A stretch of 64,000 bases of DNA from Azonexus sp. (GCA_030696345.1 JAUYSK010000028.1:124001-188000); one strand, 5' to 3'; shown: positions 40,550 to 49,732, numbered from the stretch's first letter. A program made the numbers and translations. Notes: generated by a model from the sequence alone, not told the origin.

Positions 40550-41845
40550 ATGAAATCGACCAATTTCAGATCCTGCTCGTTGATGACTGCGCTGATGCTT
40601 GCGTTATCACCAACACTGGCGCAGCAAAACCAATCAACATCGGCCGCTGACACTCAGGCTGTCGCCCCCGCCAGCAAGCGTTTTTCGCAGCAGGAGCTCG
40701 ATCAGTTGATGGCGCCAATTGCGCTCTACCCCGACGCCCTGCTCGCCCAGATTCTGATGGCTTCAACCTACCCACTGGAAGTGGTCGAGGCGGCTCGCTG
40801 GTCGAAGGCCAACAGCAAAATTACCGGCAAGGCGCTCGAAGAGGCCATGACCAAGCAATCCTGGGATCCCTCGGTCAAGTCCCTGACTTCCGTGCCGCAG
40901 GTTCTGCAGCAAATGAACGACAAACTCGACTGGACGCAAAAACTGGGCGACGCCTTTCTCGGCCAGCAGGACGAACTGATGAATACCGTCCAGAACCTGC
41001 GCGCCAAGGCTGACGCGGCCGGAAACCTGAAGACAAGCGAGCAGCAGGTCGTCAAGAAAGAAACCCAGGCCAGCCAGACGATTTACATCGTCGAGTCGCC
41101 GAAGCCGGAAGTCATCTATGTACCGACCTACAACCCGAGCGTGGTCTACGGCACCTGGTGGTACGCCACCCCGCCGTACTACATGTACCCGCCGGCCTAT
41201 ATTTATCCACCGGGCCTGGCCTTTGCTACCGGCGTCTTCGTCGGCGCTGCGATATGGGGAGGTTGCCATTGGGGCTGGGGCGGCCATCACAATGTCAACG
41301 TCAACATCAACCACTACAACTCATTCAACCGTACCAATATTTCCAACAACAACTGGAACCACAACTCGACGCACCGCCGGGGCGTCGCATACCGTGATCA
41401 GAACGTGGCAAATCAGTACAATCGAGGCGGCAATGCCCAGGCCAGCAAGGCGCGTGAGGATTTCCGCGGCCGCGCTGATTCAGGCCGTTCCGAACTCCAA
41501 AACATGGATCGCAGCGAACTGAACAACAAGGTCAAGAGCGCTGACCGCAGCGCGTTTGACGGCGCGCGCGACCGCCCTGAGCGCCGGGATTCGCCAGCGG
41601 GAAGCGACAAGCGCTTCGACGGCGGTGGCTCCCGTGACAAATCCAGCGGCGGTGGCTTTGATGGTGGAGGGCGCAACCGCGCTAGTGACAACGGCTTTTC
41701 CGGCGTAGGTAATGGCGCCTCTACCCGTGAAGCCAGCTCCCGGGGCGGCGCCAGTCGAGCCGAGATGGGCAACCGCCGTGGAAGTGGCGGCGGCGGTGGT
41801 GGCAGACAAATGGGTGGTGGCGGAGGCGGCCGTGGTCGCCACTAA
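40550..41845 (+). CDS. DUF3300 secreted protein, Gly/Arg-rich C-terminus
   Basis: 431 residues from MKSTNFRSCSLMTAL, with GAGGA 9-13 nt upstream. Signal peptide ends near TLAQQ. DUF3300 core (about 45-230): LDQLMAPIALYPDALLAQILMASTYPLEVVEAARW, and YVPTYNPSVVYGTWWYATPPYYMYPP. The last 130 residues are low-complexity (GGGGGGR, RDR, SRD), disordered. Paired with the DUF2950 gene 31 nt downstream, a recurring couple of unknown function. Confidence 0.85.
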   Translation: MKSTNFRSCSLMTALMLALSPTLAQQNQSTSAADTQAVAPASKRFSQQELDQLMAPIALYPDALLAQILMASTYPLEVVEAARWSKANSKITGKALEEAMTKQSWDPSVKSLTSVPQVLQQMNDKLDWTQKLGDAFLGQQDELMNTVQNLRAKADAAGNLKTSEQQVVKKETQASQTIYIVESPKPEVIYVPTYNPSVVYGTWWYATPPYYMYPPAYIYPPGLAFATGVFVGAAIWGGCHWGWGGHHNVNVNINHYNSFNRTNISNNNWNHNSTHRRGVAYRDQNVANQYNRGGNAQASKAREDFRGRADSGRSELQNMDRSELNNKVKSADRSAFDGARDRPERRDSPAGSDKRFDGGGSRDKSSGGGFDGGGRNRASDNGFSGVGNGASTREASSRGGASRAEMGNRRGSGGGGGGRQMGGGGGGRGRH

Positions 41846-41876
41846 TCCTTCAGCCCCCATTTCTGCGGAGAATACG

Positions 41877-42809
41877 ATGAAACTCAAATTCAACATGAAA
41901 ACCCTGGCCGTCGCACTGATGATCGCGATGGCACCGCTGGCCAATACGGCCTATTCGGCGCCGGCAACCCCGGCCATAGTGCAAACATCCTTTGCCGCTC
42001 CCGACGACGCCGCCAAGGCACTGGCCGAAGCTGTTCGCGCCGAAGACCTCGCCGCGCTGCTGGCGGTGGTTGGTCCAACGTCACGCACCTGGCTATCCAG
42101 CGGTGATGCAGTGGCTGATAAAGAAGGCTGGCGCAAGTTCCTGGCGGCCTATGATCTCAAGCACAGCATCAGTCCGTCGACCGATGGCCGCGCCTTCTTG
42201 CTCGTCGGCGACGGAGACTGGCCTTTCCCGGCGCCGCTCGTGCGCAAGGGCAATAGCTGGGTGTTCGATGCAGCCGCCGGACGAGAAGAAATCATCAACC
42301 GGCGGGTTGGTCAAAATGAATTGAGCGCCATTCAGACATTGCAGGCAACAGTGGATGCTCAACGCGAATATGCCACTGCCGATCTCGATAGCAATGGTTT
42401 CAACGACTACGCTCGCCATTTCATCTCAAGCGAGGGCAAAAAAGACGGCCTGTTCTGGCCGGTTTCTGCCAACGAACCGCCGAGCCCGTTTGGGCCGTTA
42501 GTGGCTGAAGCCAAGCGCATGGGGTATGGGAAAAAGCAGGCCCCTTATCACGGCTATTTCTTCCGGATGCTGACTGAACAGGGCAAGAGTGCCCCTGGTG
42601 GCGCCTACAGCTACATGGCCAATGGCAAGATGATCGGTGGCTTTGCTGCTGTCGCTTACCCGGCCAAATATGGCAGTTCTGGCGTCATGACTTTCATCGT
42701 CAGCCATGACGGTACGGTATACGAGAAAAACCTGGGAAAAACCACCGAAAGCAAGGCGCTGAAGATACGTAGTTTCAGCCCGGACTCCAGTTGGAAAAAG
42801 TCTCAGTAA
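41877..42809 (+). CDS. DUF2950 secreted protein
   Basis: 310 residues from MKLKFNMKTLAVALMIAMAPLA, with GGAG upstream. Signal peptide to about ATAYSAP. The DUF2950 signatures are present: FPAPLVRKGNSWVFDAAAGREEIINRRVGQNE and PYHGYFFRMLTEQGKSAPGGAYSYMANGKMIGGFAAVAYPAKYGSSGVMTFIVSHDGTVYEKNLG (as separate blocks). It ends FSPDSSWKK as typical for the family. Probably acts with the DUF3300 protein in the periplasm. Confidence 0.88.
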   Translation: MKLKFNMKTLAVALMIAMAPLANTAYSAPATPAIVQTSFAAPDDAAKALAEAVRAEDLAALLAVVGPTSRTWLSSGDAVADKEGWRKFLAAYDLKHSISPSTDGRAFLLVGDGDWPFPAPLVRKGNSWVFDAAAGREEIINRRVGQNELSAIQTLQATVDAQREYATADLDSNGFNDYARHFISSEGKKDGLFWPVSANEPPSPFGPLVAEAKRMGYGKKQAPYHGYFFRMLTEQGKSAPGGAYSYMANGKMIGGFAAVAYPAKYGSSGVMTFIVSHDGTVYEKNLGKTTESKALKIRSFSPDSSWKKSQ

Positions 42810-42832
42810 GTCAGGTAATTCTTCTCTGGCTC

Positions 42833-42862
42833 GGCGATCTGATCAAGTTTGGCGATCTGATC
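42833..42862 (+). repeat. 12-bp direct repeat GGCGATCTGATC
   Basis: Two exact copies (42833-42844, 42851-42862), 6 nt apart, in the 127-nt gap after the DUF2950 gene. In the plus frame they encode L-G-D-L-I-K-F-G-D-L-I inside an open stretch ending at 42955, perhaps a gene remnant. Confidence 0.4.
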
Positions 42863-42936
42863 GCCGTCGGCCGGCGCACGATCCTCAACCAAGTCCAGAA
42901 GCCAGACACGGTTGAGTCAAGCGGTGCCCGCATCAA

Positions 42937-43941
42937 TTACATCGCCTTCAAATAAGACTCAGCAGCCGCGAATCGAAGCAGCGAGCCGATCACGAGGTCA
43001 AGGAAGCCGAGCAGATGAATTGGCTTCTCCGCTGCAATCCACGCCTTGCCAGTCGCCCCGACCGGGATATGCACGCCCTCCGGCTCCTCAAATTCCAGAA
43101 TCACCGTCCGGCCAATCTCGTTGCTGTTCTTCATGACATGCTGTGTCACGCTTTGCGGCGTAGCGAGCAGAGCCCCCTGCGCCTCACCGGTCGATTCGGT
43201 AATGCTGTGCACCCGCGCCCGGAAGATCTTGCCGGGGTAGGCATCAACATAGAATTCCGAGAAGGCATGCGGCTTGATGTACTCGTACACTTGATCTGGG
43301 ATACGCAGCTCGATGAATTTCTTGTTGGTGAACATGTGAATCGCCGCCGGGCGAGATTCACCAAAATACTGCCCTTCCGACGAGAACTGCACGGCTACCT
43401 GACCATCGACCGGAGCAACGACCAGCGCCTTGTCGATCTTCCATTGCAGGTCAGCCATATCCTGTTCGGCCTTGATCACCAGGTCACGCTGGGTTTCGAC
43501 TTCGGCAACTTTGGCGTCGTATTCGGCTTGCGGAATAACTTCGCCACGCAATTTCCCCAGGCGCTTCAGATCATTTTCCAGCTTGCCCAACTGCGTCTGC
43601 AGCCGTCCCTTCTCGGCTTTCTTGGCGGCCATCTGGATCTGGTAGCGGTCGGTCTTGAAGCTGTAAACCGGATCGCCGGCCTTCAGTTTCTGGTTATGGG
43701 TGACGAAGAGCTTGTCGATCTCTCCACCAGCCGGGCTATTGAGCACGATGTGCGGGGCCTTGACTGTCGTTGTTGCGGTCAGGTCAATGAAGGCGTAATA
43801 GCGGGTGATGGTGAGCAGCATGAAAAGCACGAATACCGCACCCAGACCCATGGCAACAAAATTGCCGATGGTTTTCTTGACGATGCCGAATTTGACCAGC
43901 AGCCAGCAAATCAGGAGATAGGGGACAAGGGTGAGTTTCAT
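42937..43941 (-). CDS. HlyD/EmrA-family membrane fusion protein (YibH-like)
   Basis: 334 residues. Two N-terminal hydrophobic segments (about 3-18 and 27-50), then a lipoyl/coiled-coil hairpin (about 75-170: KAEKGRLQTQLGKLENDLKRLGK..) and a beta-barrel region with PVDGQVAVQFSSEGQYF. It would bridge the inner membrane to an outer-membrane channel. It overlaps the DUF3302-like gene by 4 nt. No pump gene is adjacent. Confidence 0.85.
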   Translation of the reverse strand: MKLTLVPYLLICWLLVKFGIVKKTIGNFVAMGLGAVFVLFMLLTITRYYAFIDLTATTTVKAPHIVLNSPAGGEIDKLFVTHNQKLKAGDPVYSFKTDRYQIQMAAKKAEKGRLQTQLGKLENDLKRLGKLRGEVIPQAEYDAKVAEVETQRDLVIKAEQDMADLQWKIDKALVVAPVDGQVAVQFSSEGQYFGESRPAAIHMFTNKKFIELRIPDQVYEYIKPHAFSEFYVDAYPGKIFRARVHSITESTGEAQGALLATPQSVTQHVMKNSNEIGRTVILEFEEPEGVHIPVGATGKAWIAAEKPIHLLGFLDLVIGSLLRFAAAESYLKAM

Positions 43942-44381
43942 GCCTTGGCCTCCTCGGCAAGCGGGGTGGGTGGGACTGGCATTGATTCCGTACTCGCCGG
44001 ACTTGGCTGGGGCGCAACGACGGCCACCGCATCCTCCGGGATGCGGGAACGCCGCAGGATACGCACCAGAAAGTCCTCAAAGGCATTCCAGTCCATGTAA
44101 GCGATGAACAGCGCAAGGGCCCAGATCTCGTGCATGAACAGGCCAAGCAGGGTCAGGGCAGTGACCAGTTCGGCTTGCCGCATCTTTTTATGGTCTGCCT
44201 TGTGACTCGGAATCTCATGGATTCGCCAGGCCAGCATCAGAATGCCGACGAGGGCGATCAGCAAAAAGGGCAGCAGAATGTAGAGCAGCCAGTCGGCATC
44301 GAGGATGGTGCGGTAGATACCAAAGGGTTCGTTGACGAAATAACCCTCTGGTTTCGGGTCGGTATAGACATGGAACATCAT
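43938..44381 (-). CDS. Inner-membrane DUF3302-like protein (YibI-like)
   Basis: 147 residues. Two strong helices (about 31-52 and 72-93); the loop reads RIHEIPSHKADHKKMRQAELVTALTLLGLFMHEIWAL, resembling the E. coli YibI pattern HDIPY..HADAI..VSLFTLHVIWPF. The tail is Pro/Ala-rich. It sits between an outer-membrane factor and an HlyD gene with overlaps at both ends, as YibI sits with YibH. Function unknown. Confidence 0.65.
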   Translation of the reverse strand: MMFHVYTDPKPEGYFVNEPFGIYRTILDADWLLYILLPFLLIALVGILMLAWRIHEIPSHKADHKKMRQAELVTALTLLGLFMHEIWALALFIAYMDWNAFEDFLVRILRRSRIPEDAVAVVAPQPSPASTESMPVPPTPLAEEAKA

Positions 44382-45766
44382 CAGAAACCTCCTCCCAGTG
44401 CCTTGTAGTACTGGCTACGGGCAAGCAGTTGATTTTGGCGGGCATCGGCCAGCGAGAGCTGGGCATTCAATACCTTGATGGATTCGGAAAGCACTTCGAA
44501 TTTGCTCGAACGCCCGGCGTCGTAGCTTTTCTGGGTGAGAACCAGCGATTGCTTGCGCGTGGCGACTTCGGCTTCGGAAGAGGCAACCTGACTGTCGCTG
44601 GTGTCACGCAGAACCATGGCTTCGTAAGTATCGCGGAAGGCGACTGAAACGGCATAGCGGTACTGGGCGACCGCCCTCTCCCGACGTGCTTCGGCGGCTT
44701 CGGTCTTGGACTGGATCAGCCCGGCATCGTAGATCGGACCGGTCAGGCCGGCGCTGGCATCCCAGAACAGCGGAAAGCCGGTGATCAGATTGCTGGAGCT
44801 GGCGATCAGGCCAGCGAGCAGGGAAAGGTTGAGGCGCGGGTAGCGTTCGGCCCGCGCAGCATTGACGTCGGCATGGGCGGCAACCAGCAGTTGTTCAGCC
44901 GAGGCGACATCCGGGCGGCGGAGTAGTAAGGCGGAATCGAATTCCCGCGGGGTATCCGGCACTTTGGGCTGAGCGCCGCGCAGCAGGTGTTCGCCCATCA
45001 GCCTTGGGCTGCGGCCAACGAGAATTTGCAGGGCGAGTTCGGTCTTGGCAATGGCCGACTCGATGCCGGGGATGCGGGCTTCGGTGGCCGACCATTCAGC
45101 CAGGCTTTGTTGATAGGCCAGTTGGGTTCCGGCTTCAGCCTTCCAGCGGCGATATTCGAGGTTGGACGCGTATTTGAGATCGCGCGCAGCATCGCGGGTC
45201 ATGACAAGCTTGGCGTCGAGGGTGCGCAATTGCAGGTAGGTATCGACGACGGCGGAGGATACAGAGAGGACAGTGGCGTTGCGGGTGTGTTCGGAGGCAG
45301 CGAGACGGGCCAGCGCGGCATCGTTCATCTGGCGGATACGACCCCAGAGGTCAATTTCCCAATTGACGGCGGCACCGACTGAGGCGGAGCTGGTGGTCTT
45401 GTTGATTTCGCTTTGATTGACGGCGAAGGTCAGCTGACGCTGGGTGGCACCGGCCTTGGCCATGCCGTCGACACGTGGCGAGAGCAAGGCGCGGGCGGCG
45501 CCGGCATTGGCTCGTGCCTCATCGATATTGGTGGCGGCCTTGGCGAGGTCGAGATTGTTGGCGAGGGCGTCTTCAACCAGTTGATTCAGTGCCGGGTCGC
45601 TGAATAATTTCCACCACTGGCGGTCAAGACTCAGGGGCTTGAGGGCTGCGGGCGGGACGTCGATGGGCGGCGTCTCATAAACCGGCCAGATGACAGAGCA
45701 GCCACCCATGGCCAACAACGCGCTCAGGGCCAGCGGCTTGAGAAAATGACGAAAAACAGTTGGCAT
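44381..45766 (-). CDS. Outer-membrane efflux lipoprotein (NodT/OprM family)
   Basis: 461 residues from MPTVFRHFLKPLALSALLAMGGC, lipobox ending at C23. Two TolC-type OEP repeats: DRQWWKLFSDPALNQLVEDALANNLDLAKAATNIDEARA and the matching C-terminal half. LLRRPDVASAEQLLVAAHADVNAARAERYPRLNLS is the family hallmark. I prefer the ATG to the GTG 9 codons upstream. First gene of the tripartite-like set with DUF3302-like and HlyD genes. Confidence 0.92.
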   Translation of the reverse strand: MPTVFRHFLKPLALSALLAMGGCSVIWPVYETPPIDVPPAALKPLSLDRQWWKLFSDPALNQLVEDALANNLDLAKAATNIDEARANAGAARALLSPRVDGMAKAGATQRQLTFAVNQSEINKTTSSASVGAAVNWEIDLWGRIRQMNDAALARLAASEHTRNATVLSVSSAVVDTYLQLRTLDAKLVMTRDAARDLKYASNLEYRRWKAEAGTQLAYQQSLAEWSATEARIPGIESAIAKTELALQILVGRSPRLMGEHLLRGAQPKVPDTPREFDSALLLRRPDVASAEQLLVAAHADVNAARAERYPRLNLSLLAGLIASSSNLITGFPLFWDASAGLTGPIYDAGLIQSKTEAAEARRERAVAQYRYAVSVAFRDTYEAMVLRDTSDSQVASSEAEVATRKQSLVLTQKSYDAGRSSKFEVLSESIKVLNAQLSLADARQNQLLARSQYYKALGGGF

Positions 45767-45834
45767 AGGCAAACCAGCTTCCAGGCTAGGCACGACGGAT
45801 CACAGAGATCCGCCGACCCTGTTTTACAGTTCGC

Positions 45835-46434
45835 TTACTTCTTTTTGGCTGCCGTCACTTCCAGAGCCACGGCCTCAACGTAGAGCGCCTCGACCTGGTT
45901 GCCCACCTTGATTTCCTTGAGCAGCGCCGCATCATCAACAGCCAGTTCGACGGTACGCTTGGCGCCGCGCAGGGTCACAGTCTTCGCCTTGGGATTGACC
46001 GCCACTACATTGGCTACGACGCGGACCGAGCGCTCAATGGCGCCGGCCGGCTTCTCGCCCGGTTTGGCGCGCACGGCCTGCTCGGACTCGACACGCTCGC
46101 GGATGCCATTGTTTTCGACCTTCTTCAATTCAAGCGCCAGCGCCTGAACGTAGGTCAGGGTCACCAGATCACCAACGCGAATCTGGTCAAAGTTCCGGGC
46201 TTCTTCGCCCAGCGCCATGAAAATCTCGTTGCCCTGGGCACCGACGACCACGACGCTCCGGCTCTTCTTGTCGATCGATTTGACCTTGCCCTGCAACTGC
46301 ACAGCTTCGGCGATGGCTTTCTGGCCGGGTGCGGAGGCAGCTACGACTGCAGCCTGCGGCGCACTCTGAGCAACGGCAAGCAGCGGCATGGAAAGGAAAA
46401 GTGCGGCCAATAGGGCGGATTTTTTATTCATCAT
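45835..46434 (-). CDS. Secreted protein of unknown function, two-fold repeat
   Basis: 199 residues with signal peptide (to about AVAQS). The mature part repeats a pattern: 'VQLQGKVKSIDKKSRSVVVVGAQGNEIFMAL..' (about 45-75) and 'VRVVANVVAVNPKAKTVTLRGAKRTVELAV' (about 135-165), each followed by 'VGDLVTLTYVQALALEL' or 'VGNQVEALYVEAVALEV'. So two similar beta domains. It precedes the efflux gene by 68 nt and may belong to the same transcript. Two ATGs in tandem; either may be used. Confidence 0.7.
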   Translation of the reverse strand: MMNKKSALLAALFLSMPLLAVAQSAPQAAVVAASAPGQKAIAEAVQLQGKVKSIDKKSRSVVVVGAQGNEIFMALGEEARNFDQIRVGDLVTLTYVQALALELKKVENNGIRERVESEQAVRAKPGEKPAGAIERSVRVVANVVAVNPKAKTVTLRGAKRTVELAVDDAALLKEIKVGNQVEALYVEAVALEVTAAKKK

Positions 46435-46536
46435 TTTCTTTCTGTTTAGGGGGATCAGGCAGAAATATATCAAATCAAACGCCAAAAATCCGCACGCACC
46501 TTAATTTGAAATTGGACGTTTCATTTCGCAAATAAC

Positions 46537-46959
46537 TCAGGCCGACAGCACCCGTCGCAGCCCCCGCATCAGCGTCCCGAGCGCCGGCAGCTTCATGTAT
46601 AGCTCCTCGCCCGTATCCCAGTAGTCACGGTGGTAATTCACCTTGCCATCCGGGTCGAACTTCAGGTGGGAGACGCCGCGCATGACCTGCGCCTCGCCTT
46701 TACCCCAGAGCCGCACGCGGTAGTAGAACTCCCAGATCAGCATCACGCCACCGGCATCGGCCACCTTTTCAGTGATGACGAACCTCGGCTCGGCCACCTG
46801 ACTGAACATGTGAGTAAAGATGCGTTGAATCGCCGCGACGCCGCGCACTTCATTGAACGGGTCCTTGAAGTAGGCGTTGTCGCTGTAGAACTCCGGAAAA
46901 CGGGCAACGCTGTCGAGCGAAATGTCGTGATAGAACTGGATCAGTGCGTCGGTATTCAT
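46537..46959 (-). CDS. NTF2/SnoaL-like protein, last gene of the LitR-linked set
   Basis: 140 residues. Cone-fold pattern: N-terminal helix, FYSDNAYFKDPFNEVRGVAAIQRIFTHMFSQV, then strands with WEFYYRVRLWGKGEAQVMRGVSHLKFDPDGKVNYHRDYWD. Such proteins bind or convert small hydrophobic molecules. It starts 1 nt after the SDR stop. Gene company (SDR, DUF3833, GPH transporter) suggests a role in modified lipid metabolism; inference only. Confidence 0.8.
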   Translation of the reverse strand: MNTDALIQFYHDISLDSVARFPEFYSDNAYFKDPFNEVRGVAAIQRIFTHMFSQVAEPRFVITEKVADAGGVMLIWEFYYRVRLWGKGEAQVMRGVSHLKFDPDGKVNYHRDYWDTGEELYMKLPALGTLMRGLRRVLSA

Positions 46960-46960
46960 C

Positions 46961-47716
46961 TCAGCCTCCGGTAAAGCGGCGAATCAGCGGGAAATACCAG
47001 CCATAAGGCAGTAGCGCGAAAAACTTCATCAGGCGCGTGAAACGCTTGGGGAAATGGATTTCGAAATTTGCCGTTTTGAAGCCGTCCACCGCAGCAATCG
47101 CCGCCTGGGCAGGTGTTTGGAGCGCCGGCATCGTGAAATCGTTCTTGGCGGTGAGTTGGGTCGAGACAAAGCCCGGATTGATCACCCACACGCCAACTCC
47201 CTTGGGCGCCAAGTCGAGATGCAGCACTTCAGCAAAGTGAATCAGCGCCGCCTTGCCCGGCCCGTAGCAAAGTGCCTTGGGCAAACCGCGATAGCCGGCG
47301 ACGCTGGCGACGAAGGCTATGCCGCCGCCAGCCTTGAGGTCGGGCAATACTGTCGCCGCCAGCCGCATGGCACCGTTGAAGTTCACCGCAATGACTTTTT
47401 CGGCCACCGCCAGATCGAAGTTGTCAGCCCTCATAGGCACATAATCGCCGGCCAGATAAACGACCAGATCAATGCCACCCCAGGTGGCCAGCAGGCTTTC
47501 GCGGGCTGCGGCGAGACTGGCGGTATCGGTCGCATCGCAGGGCAGGAGCAGTGCACCGCCCACCGCCAGCGCCTTCAGCTTTTCGGCATTGCGCGCCGAC
47601 AACGCCAGTTTTGCGCCACGTCCGACCAGCTCGTGCGCCATCGCCGCACCGATGCCCGACGAAGCGCCGACCAGCCAGACGCGCTTGCCAACCCAGTCCG
47701 TTATTTTTGGGTTCAT
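46961..47716 (-). CDS. Short-chain dehydrogenase/reductase
   Basis: 251 residues. Cofactor loop GASSGIG (17-23), catalytic S138, Y151 and K155 (YGPGK) all in place. C-terminus hydrophobic (FFALLPYGWYFPLIRRFTGG), possibly membrane-associated. NAD(P)-dependent oxidoreductase of unknown substrate. Overlaps the DUF3833 gene by 4 nt. From memory, an SDR of this kind belongs to the Rhodobacter singlet-oxygen operon with a GPH symporter. Confidence 0.88.
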   Translation of the reverse strand: MNPKITDWVGKRVWLVGASSGIGAAMAHELVGRGAKLALSARNAEKLKALAVGGALLLPCDATDTASLAAARESLLATWGGIDLVVYLAGDYVPMRADNFDLAVAEKVIAVNFNGAMRLAATVLPDLKAGGGIAFVASVAGYRGLPKALCYGPGKAALIHFAEVLHLDLAPKGVGVWVINPGFVSTQLTAKNDFTMPALQTPAQAAIAAVDGFKTANFEIHFPKRFTRLMKFFALLPYGWYFPLIRRFTGG

Positions 47717-48234
47717 CGTTTCACGAAGGTCAGCGTCACTTCGCCCAGATTGAAGCCCCATTTCGACATATAGGAGCGGTTCATCATCACCTTGTCATCC
47801 ATCAGGTACATCCAGTCGTCAAAATCGACGTTGTAGACCTTGTCGTCCACTGGCAGTGCCAGCACATAGCGCCAACGCAAGGCATTGCCGGAAACTTCGC
47901 CAAGCGCCTCGCCAACCACGTCATCGGCCGTGCCACGGAAAGTGCCGTCTGGCTGCTTGATCAACGTCCACACCCGACGGGAAGTCGTGCCGTCAGACCA
48001 CTTGAAGTTTTCATCAAGGACACCAGTATCACCCGTCCACTTGGCATCGATCACGACGTGGAAGCGCTTCTTCACCTCGCCAGAGCGGCCCTGGAACATG
48101 CCCCAGGCGTCCAGTGTGCCGTTCAGATAGGTCTTCAGGTCGAGGGGCGGTTGTTCGGTTCGGTATTGTTCAACGCCGGTCGAGGCGCAACCGGCAAGGC
48201 CCAGCGTAAAAGCAGCAGCAAGCAAGAGTTTCAT
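47713..48234 (-). CDS. DUF3833 lipoprotein
   Basis: 173 residues from MKLLLAAAFTLGLAGC (lipobox C16). Lipocalin-like beta pattern: YLNGTLDAWGMFQGRSGEVKKRFHVVIDAKW.., WRYVLALPVDDKVYNVDFDDWMYLMDDKVMMNRSYMSKWGF. The family recurs next to cfa-like and SDR genes and may carry a lipid. The ATG follows the MFS stop by 2 nt. Confidence 0.85.
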   Translation of the reverse strand: MKLLLAAAFTLGLAGCASTGVEQYRTEQPPLDLKTYLNGTLDAWGMFQGRSGEVKKRFHVVIDAKWTGDTGVLDENFKWSDGTTSRRVWTLIKQPDGTFRGTADDVVGEALGEVSGNALRWRYVLALPVDDKVYNVDFDDWMYLMDDKVMMNRSYMSKWGFNLGEVTLTFVKR

Positions 48235-48236
48235 GA

Positions 48237-49454
48237 TCAGATCTCCAGAGAATGACGCCAGCGCCAGAGCAAGGCGCCAGCCAGCGCCTTGAAAGCAAGC
48301 GGCAGCAGGGCGTAGGCAAAAGTGAGGGAAGTCAGCCCGGCACCGCTGCCTGGCTGATAGCCGAGCGCGCCGAGCAAGGGTAGTGAAAGCCCGGCAGCCA
48401 GCGCCAGGTTGAGTTTCGAAACAAAATTCCAGACGCCGAAGCAAGCCCCGGCCTGCCCCTGACGTTCACCGAGATCGGCGGCGATGGCGGCAGGCAAAGC
48501 CAGATCGGCACCCAGCGCCAGACCGGAGGCAATACAGATGGCGGCGAAAAGCCAAAGATCGCCACTGCCAAGCAGGCTAGCCCCGGCGAAGGCGATGATG
48601 GAGAGCACGATTGCCCCGAGCCAGGCAAACACTCGACCGTAGCGCGCCGACAACTTGACCCAGAGCGGCAACGACGCTGCGCCGGCGATGAAATAAACAG
48701 CGAGCAGCGGCCCACTGGCCTTTTCCAGTTGCAGCACATCGGCCACGAAAAACAGGAACAGGGTTGCCGGCAAGGCAGCCGCGATCCCGTTGGCGACGAA
48801 GACCAGCAGCAGACGCCGGAAGGCGACATCGGCAAAGACCCTGCGCAGGCTGGGCAGCAAAGGCTGACTCGGCGCCAGCACCGGCTGACCGGCACCGACG
48901 CGACTGAAGGTAGTTGCCGCAGCGATCAGCAACAAGGGCGGCAAGATCCAGCTCAGGCGGGCAATACCATCGCTCAGATTCGTCGCGATCAAGGCCGGCA
49001 AGGCGGCGGCAAGTACGACGCCGAGCAAACCAAAACCTTCGCGTGCTGCGGTCAACCGCGTGCGCAGGGCAGAATCGACACCGATGTCGGCGCCCCAGGC
49101 CTGATAGGCGACAGTCGCCGCCGAGAAGCCGAGGTAGGTCAGTGCAAGCGACGCGAGCAGCCAGAGCGAAACATTGTCAGTCGGCGGGTTGAGCAGCGCG
49201 ACGAAGCCGATGGCGAAAGGTAACAGCGCCAGCGCCACCATGCGCGGGCGTGAAACACGGTCGGCCAGCCAGCCGAGCCAGGGATCGACGCCAGCATCGA
49301 GCAGGCGGGCACCGAGCAGAATGGCGCCGAGCAGGGCGAGTGGCATCCCGGCCACGTCGGCGTAATAGCGGGGGACGTGGACGTAGATGGGAAGAGCGGC
49401 GAAAGCCAGCGGGAGGCCTAGTAGGCCGTAGGCCAGGATGCGGCCGTTGGTCAT
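48237..49454 (-). CDS. GPH-type MFS transporter
   Basis: 405 residues, about twelve transmembrane helices. RLLDAGVDPWLGWLADRVSRPR after TM2 is the MelB/GPH cation-symporter motif. Substrate unknown. It is first of the MFS-DUF3833-SDR-NTF2 run and lies directly downstream of the repeat region that separates it from the chalcone-isomerase-like gene. The 13-mer copy at 49044-49056 is in its L-T-A-A codons. Confidence 0.85.
   Translation of the reverse strand: MTNGRILAYGLLGLPLAFAALPIYVHVPRYYADVAGMPLALLGAILLGARLLDAGVDPWLGWLADRVSRPRMVALALLPFAIGFVALLNPPTDNVSLWLLASLALTYLGFSAATVAYQAWGADIGVDSALRTRLTAAREGFGLLGVVLAAALPALIATNLSDGIARLSWILPPLLLIAAATTFSRVGAGQPVLAPSQPLLPSLRRVFADVAFRRLLLVFVANGIAAALPATLFLFFVADVLQLEKASGPLLAVYFIAGAASLPLWVKLSARYGRVFAWLGAIVLSIIAFAGASLLGSGDLWLFAAICIASGLALGADLALPAAIAADLGERQGQAGACFGVWNFVSKLNLALAAGLSLPLLGALGYQPGSGAGLTSLTFAYALLPLAFKALAGALLWRWRHSLEI
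49044..49056 (-). repeat. 13-mer GTYGACCGCAGCA, copy 6
   Basis: Exact GTTGACCGCAGCA on the minus strand in the GPH transporter gene, read as L-T-A-A. Confidence 0.6.
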
Positions 49455-49488
49455 GGCTTGCTGCTTGAAGCTGGTGGCTTCGGTTGGG

Positions 49489-49700
49489 TTGGGGTTCCGC
49501 CCTTGCGGGGCGTCTCACTTTTTCTTGCTTCGCCAAGAAAAAGTAAGCAAAAAGAAGGCGACCCTGGGGCGGTGCCGGCTGCGCCGGTTCCCTGCGCTAC
49601 TCGAAACGCCGGGGGGCTAGCTAAACTCGCCTGCGGCTCAGACAACGCCAGCCCAAAGCTCCCGGCGTTTCTGCGTTGCTCGGCACCTGCCAAGGGGCCC
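49489..49700 (+). repeat. Left arm of a 212-bp inverted repeat
   Basis: Begins TTGGGGTTCCGCCCTTGCGG and ends near CCAAGGGGCCC. It matches the reverse complement of 49887-50099 almost throughout. It contains an internal TTTTTCTTGCTTCGCCAAGAAAAAG-type hairpin. Reading frames in it (for example with SKQKEGDPG) resemble spurious 'hypothetical proteins' seen in many beta/gamma-proteobacterial genomes, so I treat it as a dispersed non-coding repeat. Confidence 0.85.
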
Positions 49701-49732
49701 GGTGAAACGATCCGTGGTGAACTTGGGGCACG

